Shown here in pieces: positions 1-6,884 of a stretch of DNA of 12,560 nt. How positions within the stretch are numbered: the first letter of the stretch is position 1; every line of letters begins with the position of its first letter. The notes below the pieces were generated by a model, which saw only the letters and a list, made by a program, of their open reading frames with translations, had not been told where the DNA came from and did not search any database. Both the position numbers and the translations under genes were made by a program. Source of the DNA: Flavobacteriales bacterium (lineage in GTDB: Bacteria; Bacteroidota; Bacteroidia; Flavobacteriales; UA16). The stretch lies in contig JAOIQU010000036.1 in NCBI GenBank assembly GCA_028141885.1, forward strand, positions 1 through 12,560. The letters are read 5' to 3'.

Positions 1-1
1 C

Positions 2-991
2 ACGCGCCATGTACCTGAATTGGACCACGCCGGAATCCAGGTGGAGGCGGTGTCGTTTGACACGCCGATTGACAGCAGCGATGTGTCGCCGAGACATTGG
101 AAGACCCTGGCTTCGACGGTCGTGAAATGCATGGACCGCTATGACGGGTTTGTCGTGTTGCACGGCACCGACACCATGGCGTACTCCGCCTCCGCACTGA
201 GTTTCATGCTGGAAGGTTTGCGCAAGCCCGTGATTTTCACGGGGTCACAATTGCCCATCGGCATTCCTCGCACCGATGGCAGGGAAAACCTCCTGAGTGC
301 GCTGATGCTCGCGGCACACACCACCGATGGGGCGCCGACCGTGCAGGAGGTGGCGGTGTATTTTGGGAATCACTTGTTCCGAGGCAATCGGACCCACAAG
401 GAAAGCGCCCAAAGCCTTCAAGCGCTGATCAGCCCCAATTGCCCCCCGCTCGTTGAGGCGGGTGTGGAATTTCAGGTGAACCACAGCGCACTGAGACGAC
501 CTCAACCTGGAGGGGCGCCGTGCAGGGCCAACCTTGGATTGCGAAGCGAGGTTGCATGGATTCCACTGTTTCCGGGCATGTCCATGGACTGGTTGCGACA
601 GTCGTTGGATTGGGAAGACCTCAGGGGGGTGGTTCTCGCAACCTACGGAAGCGGGAATGCACCCACTTCGCCGATGCTTCGCGATGTGCTCAAACAGGCT
701 GGCGATCGCGGGGTGACCATGATCAACGTCACGCAATGCGGCCATGGTGGCGTTCATCCTGAACTCTACGCCACCAGCCACATGCTCGCAGGGTGCGGTG
801 TGATTCCGGGTCGCGACATGACGACGGAGGCGGCACTGACCAAGTTGATGCACGTGTTGGCCCAAACCGACGACCCCACCCACATTCGCGAGCTGATGAC
901 GGCCAACCTTCGGGGTGAATTGACCCCGCACAGGGTGTCTCGGGGTCAGGGTCACGGTCCTGCGGGCGCCGCGGGATTGGACGTGGTCTGA
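2..991 (+). CDS. ansA: Type I L-asparaginase (partial, 5' end outside window)
   Basis: Hydrolyses L-asparagine to aspartate and ammonia, probably in the cytoplasm. The frame is open to the left edge, so the start lies upstream; the TTG at 20 is internal, since the preceding codons already fit the family. Visible are the second catalytic motif HGTDTM (Thr-Asp at 167-172), the GSQLPIGIPRTDGRENL stretch and RGNRTHK, whose Lys at 398-400 fits the catalytic Lys of the family. The first catalytic Thr (GGTI motif) would be among roughly 60 missing N-terminal residues. The C-terminus carries a Gly-rich tail beyond the usual ANLRGE(L/M)T end. No signal peptide can be judged. It is followed by a 166-base gap and tRNA-Ser, so it is probably not cotranscribed with the exb operon. 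Family assignment is secure; asparaginase against a broader amidohydrolase role cannot be tested here. Confidence 0.93.
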   Translation, partial: TRHVPELDHAGIQVEAVSFDTPIDSSDVSPRHWKTLASTVVKCMDRYDGFVVLHGTDTMAYSASALSFMLEGLRKPVIFTGSQLPIGIPRTDGRENLLSALMLAAHTTDGAPTVQEVAVYFGNHLFRGNRTHKESAQSLQALISPNCPPLVEAGVEFQVNHSALRRPQPGGAPCRANLGLRSEVAWIPLFPGMSMDWLRQSLDWEDLRGVVLATYGSGNAPTSPMLRDVLKQAGDRGVTMINVTQCGHGGVHPELYATSHMLAGCGVIPGRDMTTEAALTKLMHVLAQTDDPTHIRELMTANLRGELTPHRVSRGQGHGPAGAAGLDVV

Positions 992-1050
992 GGCGCGGAT
1001 GCGATGGGCCCCAGAAATTTTGGACCCTCAACAGGACATACCTTGATTTC

Positions 1051-1083
1051 TTTTGCGGGAGTCGTGGATTCTTGGGTAATTTG
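1051..1083 (+). promoter_or_regulatory. Possible Bacteroidota-type promoter upstream of tRNA-Ser
   Basis: TTTTG at 1051-1055 is followed after 21 bases by TAATTTG at 1077-1083. This resembles the Bacteroidota sigma factor pattern (TTTG, about 20 bases, TAnnTTTG), but the -7 box is one T short of the consensus. It lies in the only sizeable gap left of tRNA-Ser and would give a leader of roughly 65-70 bases before the mature tRNA. The rest of the 992-1157 gap shows no small ORF and no clear terminator for the asparaginase gene. Confidence 0.33.
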
Positions 1084-1137
1084 CGGCGCTTCTCTGTGGG
1101 CACCTAGCTCTTACTTGGGTCGGGTGCAAACGAGAAG

Positions 1138-1161
1138 CTTCATTCCCAACGGGGAATGGAG
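1138..1161 (+). other. Hairpin in the tRNA-Ser leader overlapping the tRNA 5' end
   Basis: Bases 1138-1147 (CTTCATTCCC) pair with 1152-1161 (GGGAATGGAG) in a 10-bp stem with one T-G wobble, closing an AACG loop. The right arm includes the first four bases of mature tRNA-Ser (1158-1161), so this helix and the tRNA acceptor stem exclude each other. No T-run follows, so it is not a standard terminator. The pairing is seen directly; a role in RNase P processing or tRNA folding is inference. Confidence 0.5.
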
Positions 1162-1242
1162 AGGTGGCCGAGCGGCTTAAGGCGCACGCCTGGAAAGCGT
1201 GTTGGGGGCAACCCCTCCAGGGTTCGAATCCCTGTCTCTCCG
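1158..1242 (+). tRNA. tRNA-Ser, anticodon GGA
   Basis: An 85-base cloverleaf can be drawn by hand. The acceptor strands are GGAGAGG (1158-1164) and TCTCTCC (1235-1241), with a G-T closing pair at 7-66 and discriminator G at 1242. The D stem is GCC/GGC. The anticodon stem is CACGC/GCGTG around loop CTGGAAA, placing anticodon GGA at 1192-1194 (reads UCC and UCU). The long variable arm has a GGGG/CCCC stem, as expected of a class II tRNA. The T stem is CAGGG/CCCTG around TTCGAAT. No 3' CCA is encoded. The next gene starts only 33 bases downstream with no visible terminator between. Confidence 0.97.
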
Positions 1243-1275
1243 CAAAAATCATTCATCATTCAACTTCAATTCGTC

Positions 1276-2145
1276 ATGAAGAATTTGTTCGCCCTCCTCG
1301 CAATCGCAGGGCTCGTCATGTTCGCAGCTCCTCAAGTTGCGATGGCACAAGAAGATGCAACCACTGAGATGGCTGCAGACACCGCTGCTGAAACCATGTC
1401 TGCTGAGGCAGACTCCGCTGTCGTTGACTCCGCTGCTGCCGCTGGACCTGCTGCTGTGGAAGAAGAGCCAGCTGCTGCTGCTGAAGCGCCTGCTGAAACC
1501 CGCGAAGTGTTGAGCTTCCACCAAACCGTGAAGAAGTACTTCATCGAAGGTGGCGCCACGTTCATGGCGTTCGTGTTGATTTGCTTGATCCTCGGTTTGG
1601 CCTTGAGCATTGAGCGCATCATCTACCTCAACATGGCGACCACCAACACCGGAAAGCTCCTCGAAGGCATCGAAGGTGCACTTAGCAAGGGTGTGGATGC
1701 AGCCAAAGAGGTTTGCAGCAACACCCGCGGCCCTGTGGCTTCCATCTTCTTCCAAGGCCTCGACCGCAGCTCGGGCAGCTACGAAGAAGTGGCCAAGGCC
1801 ATTGAGGACTACGGCAGCGTCGAAATGTCCAAGCTTGAGCGCGGTTTGAGCTGGATCAGCTTGTTCATCGCCTTGGCCCCCATGTTGGGCTTCATGGGGA
1901 CGGTGATCGGGATGATCTCGGCCTTTGACAAAATTGCCGAAGCGAACACCATCAACGCCTCCATCGTTGCAGGCGGCATCAAGGTGGCCTTGATCACAAC
2001 CGTCTCTGGTTTGATCGTGGCCATCATCCTCCAAATCTTCTACAACTACATCCTGTCCAAGATCGACAGCATCGTGCTCGACATGGAAGAGGCCAGCATG
2101 GACCTCGTGGACTTGTTGTACAAGCGTAAACTCGAAGGCAAATAA
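1276..2145 (+). CDS. exbB: ExbB / TolQ / MotA family proton channel subunit
   Basis: Inner-membrane channel subunit that with ExbD converts proton motive force into work on TonB. The ATG at 1276 is chosen because the frame upstream runs back through tRNA-Ser; it gives 289 residues starting with a hydrophobic stretch ending AMA-QE near residue 24, which looks like a cleavable signal peptide. Residues about 25-75 are an Ala/Glu-rich low-complexity segment. Membrane helices lie near 94-113, 190-216 and 229-255. The MotA/TolQ/ExbB signature is clear in helices 2 and 3: APMLGFMGTVIGMISAF with Thr209, and ALITTVSGLIVAI with Thr241/Thr242, matching the conserved pore threonines of ExbB and TolQ. First gene of a tight operon, 8 bases before the next. 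The signal-peptide-like N-terminus is unlike enterobacterial ExbB. A TolQ-like role cannot be excluded, but no tol or pal gene is nearby. Confidence 0.93.
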   Translation: MKNLFALLAIAGLVMFAAPQVAMAQEDATTEMAADTAAETMSAEADSAVVDSAAAAGPAAVEEEPAAAAEAPAETREVLSFHQTVKKYFIEGGATFMAFVLICLILGLALSIERIIYLNMATTNTGKLLEGIEGALSKGVDAAKEVCSNTRGPVASIFFQGLDRSSGSYEEVAKAIEDYGSVEMSKLERGLSWISLFIALAPMLGFMGTVIGMISAFDKIAEANTINASIVAGGIKVALITTVSGLIVAIILQIFYNYILSKIDSIVLDMEEASMDLVDLLYKRKLEGK

Positions 2146-2153
2146 TCTGCACC

Positions 2154-2621
2154 ATGGGAGACAAGACCATCAAAACGGTCCTGTCCGCTGTGCGGATGTT
2201 GGTCATCGTGCTCGGAGCGTTGCTCTGTATGATGATCACGTCTAAGAGCGGAGCAGACGAGACCTTCGTGGAGGGTCAGGAGCGCTACGGCGGTCTCCTT
2301 GACAACCTCTTCTACATCATTTACGCAGTGGGCATCGCTTGCGGTGCGGCGGCTGTGTTGTTTGGACTGTACTTCTTCGCAACCAACCTCAAGGATCGCA
2401 TGGGCACCCTCATCGGGGTGGCTGGATTTGCGGTGCTGGGACTGGTGAGCTTTTACGTCTTGGCAGACACCACGGTGCTGAACGCCTACGAGGCGAGCGG
2501 CATCACGGTGACGGAAGGCGAGAGCATGTTTGCAGGTGGGGGCATGTACTTTGTGTACCTCCTCGGCCTCGTGGCCATTGCGTCCATCGTCGTTGCTGAA
2601 GTCAACAAAGCAATCAAGTAA
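2154..2621 (+). CDS. Uncharacterised four-helix membrane protein of the exb operon
   Basis: I do not recognise a named family. The 155-residue protein has four likely membrane helices near residues 11-29, 50-76, 84-104 and 129-149, with a short N-terminal tail (MGDKTIK), a polar loop at about 30-49 (contains ETFVEGQERYGG), a short basic turn (NLKDRMG) between helices 2 and 3, and an acidic loop at about 105-128. An even helix count puts both ends on one side, probably the cytoplasm. There is no enzyme motif or cysteine pair. It sits 8 bases after exbB and 5 bases before exbD, so it is almost certainly made together with the motor; an accessory or assembly subunit is the natural guess. That function is inference from context only. 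Confidence 0.85.
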   Translation: MGDKTIKTVLSAVRMLVIVLGALLCMMITSKSGADETFVEGQERYGGLLDNLFYIIYAVGIACGAAAVLFGLYFFATNLKDRMGTLIGVAGFAVLGLVSFYVLADTTVLNAYEASGITVTEGESMFAGGGMYFVYLLGLVAIASIVVAEVNKAIK

Positions 2622-2626
2622 GGTCC

Positions 2627-3454
2627 ATGGCACGCCGCGAATTGCAAGAAATCAATGCAGGCTCGATGGCGGACATCGCGTTCTTGCTCTTGATCTTTTG
2701 GTTGGTGACCACCACCATTGATTCAGACGAGGGCATCAAGCGACAGCTTCCGCCACCGGTTCCGCCGGACATTGATGTGCCGCAAGCCAAGGAACAAAAC
2801 GTGTTTAACGTGAAGGTGAACTTCCTGGACCAGCTCTTGGTCGAGGGGGAGCCCTTGGACTTGGACGAACTGAAGGACAAAGCCAAAAACTTCCTCATTG
2901 CCACTGGCGACGGTGTGATGTCCCACACCCTCGGTGTGAAGACGATTGCGCGCAACCGCGAAGTCGAGTTGGTGATTGGAGCCAATGGCAAAACGAACGC
3001 TGCGTTCCCCGAGCGCGAGTGGGTTCGGAAGGCTGACGTGAAGCAACGCATTGCCGAATACGAGCAATTCGTGGCCGCAGCCGACACCGACAAGAAGCGA
3101 GACGCGTTTGGCAAAGTGCTTGACGGATGGAAAGAGAAGCTGACCACCATCGAATTGCTCGGTGGGGATTACAAGCAGCTCCCTTCGTCAGCCCTGATCT
3201 CCATGCAGAACGACAACAACACGACGTACAACACCTACTTGCAGGTTCAAAACGAATTGCAATCGGCGGTGAACGAACTGCGTGATGAGTTGGCATTGGA
3301 AAAGTTTGGGGTGACTTACAGCGCCTTGGAAGACGTCTACGACCGCAACAAGGAAGACTCGAAGACCCTGGAGAAAATCACCGCCGTACGTGCAGTGTAC
3401 CCGCAACGGATTTCTGAAGCGGAGCCACGTGACGCAAGCGCCAACTACTACTGA
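2627..3454 (+). CDS. exbD: ExbD/TolR-type biopolymer transporter subunit, long form
   Basis: Single-pass inner-membrane partner of ExbB. The N-terminus is basic and cytoplasmic (MARRELQEINAGSMADIAFL); Asp16 at the start of the helix (about 16-31) corresponds to the proton-carrying Asp25 of E. coli ExbD. A Pro-rich linker (LPPPVPPDIDVPQ, 41-53) follows, as in periplasmic ExbD domains. The protein is 275 residues, about twice E. coli ExbD (141). The extra length is mostly a charged insertion of roughly 90 residues (about 92-184) between the first part of the periplasmic domain (NVFNVKVNFLDQLLVEGEPLDLDEL) and its end (SSALISMQNDNNTTYNTYL and after). Start ATG lies 5 bases after the four-helix gene; its stop lies 1 base before the second exbD. 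The ExbD call is firm; the insertion's role is unknown. Confidence 0.92.
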   Translation: MARRELQEINAGSMADIAFLLLIFWLVTTTIDSDEGIKRQLPPPVPPDIDVPQAKEQNVFNVKVNFLDQLLVEGEPLDLDELKDKAKNFLIATGDGVMSHTLGVKTIARNREVELVIGANGKTNAAFPEREWVRKADVKQRIAEYEQFVAAADTDKKRDAFGKVLDGWKEKLTTIELLGGDYKQLPSSALISMQNDNNTTYNTYLQVQNELQSAVNELRDELALEKFGVTYSALEDVYDRNKEDSKTLEKITAVRAVYPQRISEAEPRDASANYY

Positions 3455-3455
3455 C

Positions 3456-3932
3456 ATGGGAAAGTTTCGCAAAGGAGGCAAGCGTGAAATGGGGGCCATC
3501 TCGACGGCATCCCTTCCAGACATCGTGTTCATGCTGCTCTTTTTCTTCATGGTCGCAACGGTGTTGCGCACGGAGGAGGAGAAGGTGCGCGTGATCCGGC
3601 CTGAGGCGTCTGAGCTGTACAAGATTGAGAAGAAGCACTTGATTCGCTACGTGAACATTGGTCCGCCGATGGACAAGCGTTACGGCACCGAGCCTGTGGT
3701 TCAATTGAACGATCAGTTTTCGAATGCTGAAGTCATTCAAGAGTGGATTGCCAAAGAGCGAACCACCCTGGCTGAGGCAGAACAAAGCAAGATGTGGGTT
3801 TCCCTGAAGGTGGACAAAGACACCAAGATGGGTGTGGTCACTGAGGTGAAACAGGAGCTGCGCAAGGCTTCGGCACTCAAGGTCCTGTACTCGGCGTCAA
3901 GCAGGGAACGCACAGGCAGCGGCGGCTACTGA
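3456..3932 (+). CDS. exbD: Second ExbD/TolR-type subunit, short form
   Basis: A 158-residue single-pass protein. The basic N-terminus (MGKFRKGGKREMG) leads into STASLPDIVFMLLFFFMVAT, where Asp22 takes the place of the ExbD proton-carrying Asp. The periplasmic part (about 40-158) is near normal length for ExbD and ends in a Gly/Ser-rich tail. The ATG at 3456 is preferred over an upstream in-frame start at 3390, which would overlap the preceding gene by 65 bases, and over the ATG at 3489, which would remove the basic segment needed for inside-in topology. It is the last gene of the exb operon, and a terminator follows 17 bases after its stop. Two different ExbDs in one operon suggest a mixed ExbD complex or two alternative motors. 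No tonB follows directly. Confidence 0.92.
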   Translation: MGKFRKGGKREMGAISTASLPDIVFMLLFFFMVATVLRTEEEKVRVIRPEASELYKIEKKHLIRYVNIGPPMDKRYGTEPVVQLNDQFSNAEVIQEWIAKERTTLAEAEQSKMWVSLKVDKDTKMGVVTEVKQELRKASALKVLYSASSRERTGSGGY

Positions 3933-3949
3933 TCCCAACAACATTCCAG

Positions 3950-3981
3950 AAAAAACCCTGAGCGTGGCCTCGGGGTTTTTT
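3950..3981. terminator. Bidirectional intrinsic terminator
   Basis: AAAAAACCCTGAG (3950-3962) pairs with CTCGGGGTTTTTT (3969-3981) across the six-base loop CGTGGC. This is a 13-bp stem with a single T-G wobble, with an A6 run on the left and a T6 run on the right. It therefore works on both strands: for the exb operon ending at 3932, and for the minus-strand dehydrogenase gene whose stop lies at 4004. Confidence 0.93.
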
Positions 3982-4003
3982 GTGCGCCACAAAATCGCCG
4001 GAC

Positions 4004-5014
4004 TCAGCGCGCGCTGGCGCCCAAAATCTTGTCTGCCAAAATGGTGCTGAGTTTCACAAGGCTCTCTTCCGTCCAACCTGCGACGTGCGGAGTGAGCAAC
4101 ACGCGAGGATGTTCGAGCAAGCGCTCGAACGCTTTGGCCATCTCAGGTTCAGCGAGGCCTTCAAGTGACTCAAGGGAGCGGCCTTCGTGCTCGAGCACGT
4201 CCAGGCACGCGTCTGTGACCCTGCCATCATCAAGGGCATTGAGCAACGCTAGGGTGCTCACAATGGGGCCTCTGGCGGTGTTGATGAGGACGATGGGTTT
4301 GGCGAATTGAGACAACCATCCGTCGTCCACAAGGCCGCGTGTTTCGTCGGTCCATGGCAGGTGCAGGCTGACGACGTCCACGTCGCGGCAAAACGTCGTC
4401 CAGCCGACGGGCTCGACGTGCGGGAGCGGGGCACCAACAGCAGGAGACTCGCCCCAGCCTTCCTTGTGTTTGTCGTAGGCGAGCACGCGACATCCCATGC
4501 CTGCAAGGCGTTCGGCGAAGGCGCTGCCCATGTGGCCGTAGCCCATGATGCCGACCGTCAGAGATTTCAGTTCTCGTCCGCGGTGCGCTTCGCGCTCCCA
4601 TCGCCGTGCTCGGATGCTTTGGTCTCCGAGTCTCAACTTGTGGAGCACAGCCAACAGCATGCCGAGGGTGTGCTCGCCGACCGCATCTCGGTTGCCTTCG
4701 GGGCTGCTGTGAACGAACACGCCCAAGTCTGAGGCCACCTCGAGGTCGATGTTCTCCAAACCCGACCCACTTCGCGCAATCCATCGAAGGTCCGGAAGCG
4801 CGCGAAGCATCTTTTCGTCCATACGGATGCGGCTTCGCAACACCACGCCATGAATGGGCTGGGCGTCTTCAGCATTGGCGTGGTGGAGGAGTTCCTCTCG
4901 CGACAGCGTTGTGGCGTCGTGGCAGACGCGTCCCGCCTGAGTCAGTGCCTCTTGCAACGCGGGATGGACGGTGTCCAGAAACCACACATACTCCTTGTCT
5001 TGGGCAGGTCCCAT
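4004..5014 (-). CDS. NAD-dependent D-2-hydroxyacid dehydrogenase (SerA-like)
   Basis: Cytoplasmic oxidoreductase interconverting a D-2-hydroxy acid and a 2-oxo acid. The 336-residue protein has the split catalytic domain of the family. The Rossmann motif is GYGHMG (158-163); the acidic residue after strand B (LAYDK, Asp181) favours NAD over NADP. The catalytic triad is visible: Arg248 in NTARGP, Glu277 in DVLEHEG and His310 in LLTPHVAGWTEES. There is no C-terminal ACT domain, so it is not a full-length regulated SerA; 3-phosphoglycerate, glyoxylate/hydroxypyruvate or another substrate is possible. It starts 7 bases after the mgtE stop and is the last gene of the minus-strand unit. Family is secure, substrate open. 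Confidence 0.92.
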   Translation of the reverse strand: MGPAQDKEYVWFLDTVHPALQEALTQAGRVCHDATTLSREELLHHANAEDAQPIHGVVLRSRIRMDEKMLRALPDLRWIARSGSGLENIDLEVASDLGVFVHSSPEGNRDAVGEHTLGMLLAVLHKLRLGDQSIRARRWEREAHRGRELKSLTVGIMGYGHMGSAFAERLAGMGCRVLAYDKHKEGWGESPAVGAPLPHVEPVGWTTFCRDVDVVSLHLPWTDETRGLVDDGWLSQFAKPIVLINTARGPIVSTLALLNALDDGRVTDACLDVLEHEGRSLESLEGLAEPEMAKAFERLLEHPRVLLTPHVAGWTEESLVKLSTILADKILGASAR

Positions 5015-5021
5015 GGTGGGG

Positions 5022-6383
5022 TCAGGTCATCAGCGTGGCCACGAGCGAGCCGATGCTGAAGTAAATGATGAGTCCCATGATGTCGTTGGCCGTGGTGATG
5101 AAGGGACCTGTGGCAAGCGCGGGGTCGATGTTGCGTTTGTCCAACATCAAGGGAACGAAGGCGCCAAACAACGCAGCGAACACAATCACACACAGCAACG
5201 ATGCCGAAACGGTGGTGCTCAGCATCCATCCAAAGCCAAGCAACAGACTCGTCAGGAAAATCACGGCAGAACAAATCAAGCCGTTGACCAACCCTACACT
5301 CAATTCCTTGAGCAGGCGGGACACCACGTTGCCCATGCTGACGTTGGCCGAGGCCAACCCTTGCACCACGATGGCGGAGGATTGCACCCCCACGTTGCCG
5401 CCCATGGCCGCGATGAGTGGGATGAAGAGGGCGAGCTCGGGGTTGTTTTCGATGTCAAAGGCACCAATGACGTACGCGCCGCCAACCCCACCACCCAGGC
5501 CAATCAAAAGCCAGGGCAGGCGAGCTCGGGTCAGGGCCCAAACGCTGTCTCGACCTTCAACGTCTTCCGAGATTCCGGAGGCGAGCTGGTAGTCACGTTC
5601 GGCATCTTCAATGAGCACGTCGACGGCGTCGTCAATGGTGATTCGACCCAACAAGACCCCGTCCTCATCGATGACAGGGAGGGCCACCAAATCGTAGCGC
5701 TCCATGAGCTTGACCACAACCTCTTCGCTTTCATGTGGCCCAATGGTCACCAAGTCGTCTTCGTCTTTCAGGTCGCGCAGGATGGATCGGGCGGAAGATG
5801 CATTGAGCAAGAGGCTCTTGAGCGAAAGCCGACCATTCAGCCTTCCTTGACCGTCCACCATGTAGATGGTGTAGATGTTTTCGACGTCAGAGGCTTGGGC
5901 GCGGATTTCTCGGATGGCCCGGGCCACCGTCCATTCCTCCTCAACTTTGACCATTTCCACGGCCATCAAGGCTCCAGCCGTCCCTTCCTCGTAGTTGAGC
6001 AATTCCAACACCTCGGTCGCAGACTCCACATCGTCGACCATGCGCATGGCTTCTTCCACCTTGGCTTCTGGAAGATCTGCCAGGGCGTCCGCAGCGTCGT
6101 CTGAGTCAAGGCCCTCAATGACGTCCTCGGCAATTTCTTTGGAGCTGAGTGAGCTCAAAAGTTCTTCGCGAACATCCTCTTCGAGTTCGGCAATCACCTC
6201 GGACTTGGAATCTGAATCGAGCAGGCGGTAGAGGTACAGCGTGTCTTCGCGCTTTAGTGCGTCGAAGATGTCGGCCACGTCTTTGGGGTGGAGCTCGCCA
6301 ATGGAGGCGGCAAGTTCCACATCGCGACCGGCTTCAATGTTGGCTCGAAGTCCGTCGAGGAAGTCTTTGGTCAATTCGAGCAT
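5022..6383 (-). CDS. mgtE: Magnesium transporter MgtE
   Basis: Mg2+-selective inner-membrane channel gated by intracellular Mg2+. All parts of the family are present in 453 residues: an acidic superhelical N-domain (about 20-130), two CBS domains (about 138-198, with GTAGALM just before, and 202-260), a connecting plug helix (about 260-282), and a five-helix pore domain (about 285-453). Pore signatures are GGNVGVQSSAIVVQG (328-342) and DPALATGPFITTANDIMG; Asp434 corresponds to the Mg2+-selecting Asp432 of Thermus thermophilus MgtE. The ATG at 6381-6383 gives a full-length N-domain. It lies 36 bases after tadA and 7 before the dehydrogenase. Regulation is likely by Mg2+ binding to the N and CBS domains; no Mg2+ riboswitch is visible in the short upstream gap. 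Confidence 0.96.
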   Translation of the reverse strand: MLELTKDFLDGLRANIEAGRDVELAASIGELHPKDVADIFDALKREDTLYLYRLLDSDSKSEVIAELEEDVREELLSSLSSKEIAEDVIEGLDSDDAADALADLPEAKVEEAMRMVDDVESATEVLELLNYEEGTAGALMAVEMVKVEEEWTVARAIREIRAQASDVENIYTIYMVDGQGRLNGRLSLKSLLLNASSARSILRDLKDEDDLVTIGPHESEEVVVKLMERYDLVALPVIDEDGVLLGRITIDDAVDVLIEDAERDYQLASGISEDVEGRDSVWALTRARLPWLLIGLGGGVGGAYVIGAFDIENNPELALFIPLIAAMGGNVGVQSSAIVVQGLASANVSMGNVVSRLLKELSVGLVNGLICSAVIFLTSLLLGFGWMLSTTVSASLLCVIVFAALFGAFVPLMLDKRNIDPALATGPFITTANDIMGLIIYFSIGSLVATLMT

Positions 6384-6419
6384 GCCGCAAAGGTAGGGGG
6401 GAGTCTTCGATGTGGAAAC

Positions 6420-6884
6420 TCAGCGTTTGGCCCTGAAGAAGTTCGTCAACAACGCCGCCGCTTCTTCTGCCAGCAAACCGCCCTCACATTTGGTCTTGGG
6501 GTGCAAGACGGTCAGCTCTCCGTCGAATTTGGAGTGGCCTCGTTTGTCGTCCTTGGCGCCGTAGACGACTCGTCCAATTCTGGTCCAGTAAGCGGCGCCT
6601 GCGCACATTGGGCAAGGCTCGAGCGTGACGTAGAGCGTGCACTTGTCCAGGAACTTGCCTCCCAAAAACTCGGACGCCGAGGTGAAGGCTTGCATCTCGG
6701 CATGGGCCGTGAAGTCGCGCAGGCGTTCGCACAGGTTGTGGGCTCGGGCGATGATTTGGCCGTTCGCCACAATCACGGCTCCGACGGGCACTTCGTCCAA
6801 TTCGGCGGCACGCTCGGCCTCTTGGAGGGCCATGCGCATGAACCGAACGTCGTCGTCGGAGAATGGGTTGGAAGCGTCGCTCAT
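6420..6884 (-). CDS. tadA: tRNA-specific adenosine deaminase TadA
   Basis: Deaminates A34 to inosine in tRNA-Arg(ACG). The 154-residue protein has the zinc cytidine/deoxycytidylate deaminase fold: VPVGAVIVANGQIIARAHN (Asn50), FTAHAEMQAF with His61 (zinc ligand) and Glu63 (proton shuttle), and LEPCPMCAGA with Cys91 and Cys94 as the other ligands. The region after it (RIGRVVYGAKDDKRGHSKF) matches TadA rather than CDA or GuaD. Its start overlaps the stop of the upstream glycosyltransferase by 4 bases (ATGA), suggesting coupled translation. A guanine deaminase is the main alternative, judged much less likely. Confidence 0.93.
   Translation of the reverse strand: MSDASNPFSDDDVRFMRMALQEAERAAELDEVPVGAVIVANGQIIARAHNLCERLRDFTAHAEMQAFTSASEFLGGKFLDKCTLYVTLEPCPMCAGAAYWTRIGRVVYGAKDDKRGHSKFDGELTVLHPKTKCEGGLLAEEAAALLTNFFRAKR

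Noticed and set aside
20..22. TTG as start of the asparaginase gene
   Set aside because: The frame is open to the window edge, the family N-terminus with the first catalytic Thr is missing, and the codons before it fit the family; the gene is simply cut.
245..955. Minus-strand open frame of 236 codons opposite the asparaginase gene
   Set aside because: The opposite strand has clear asparaginase motifs throughout; this frame has no recognisable content.
1249..2034. Minus-strand open frame of 261 codons opposite exbB
   Set aside because: The exbB frame has signal peptide, helices and pore threonines; the reverse frame is a shadow with unnatural composition.
3471..3491. A good Shine-Dalgarno-like AAAGGAGG followed by an in-frame ATG inside the second exbD
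   Set aside because: Starting there would remove the basic N-terminus that fixes membrane topology, and Bacteroidota make little use of such sites. The bases are explained by Lys-Gly-Gly codons.
4971..6104. A long plus-strand open frame of 377 codons opposite mgtE
   Set aside because: Its product is rich in His, Gln, Gly and Asp with no family features, and the opposite strand encodes a complete, well-conserved MgtE. It is a shadow frame in GC-rich DNA.
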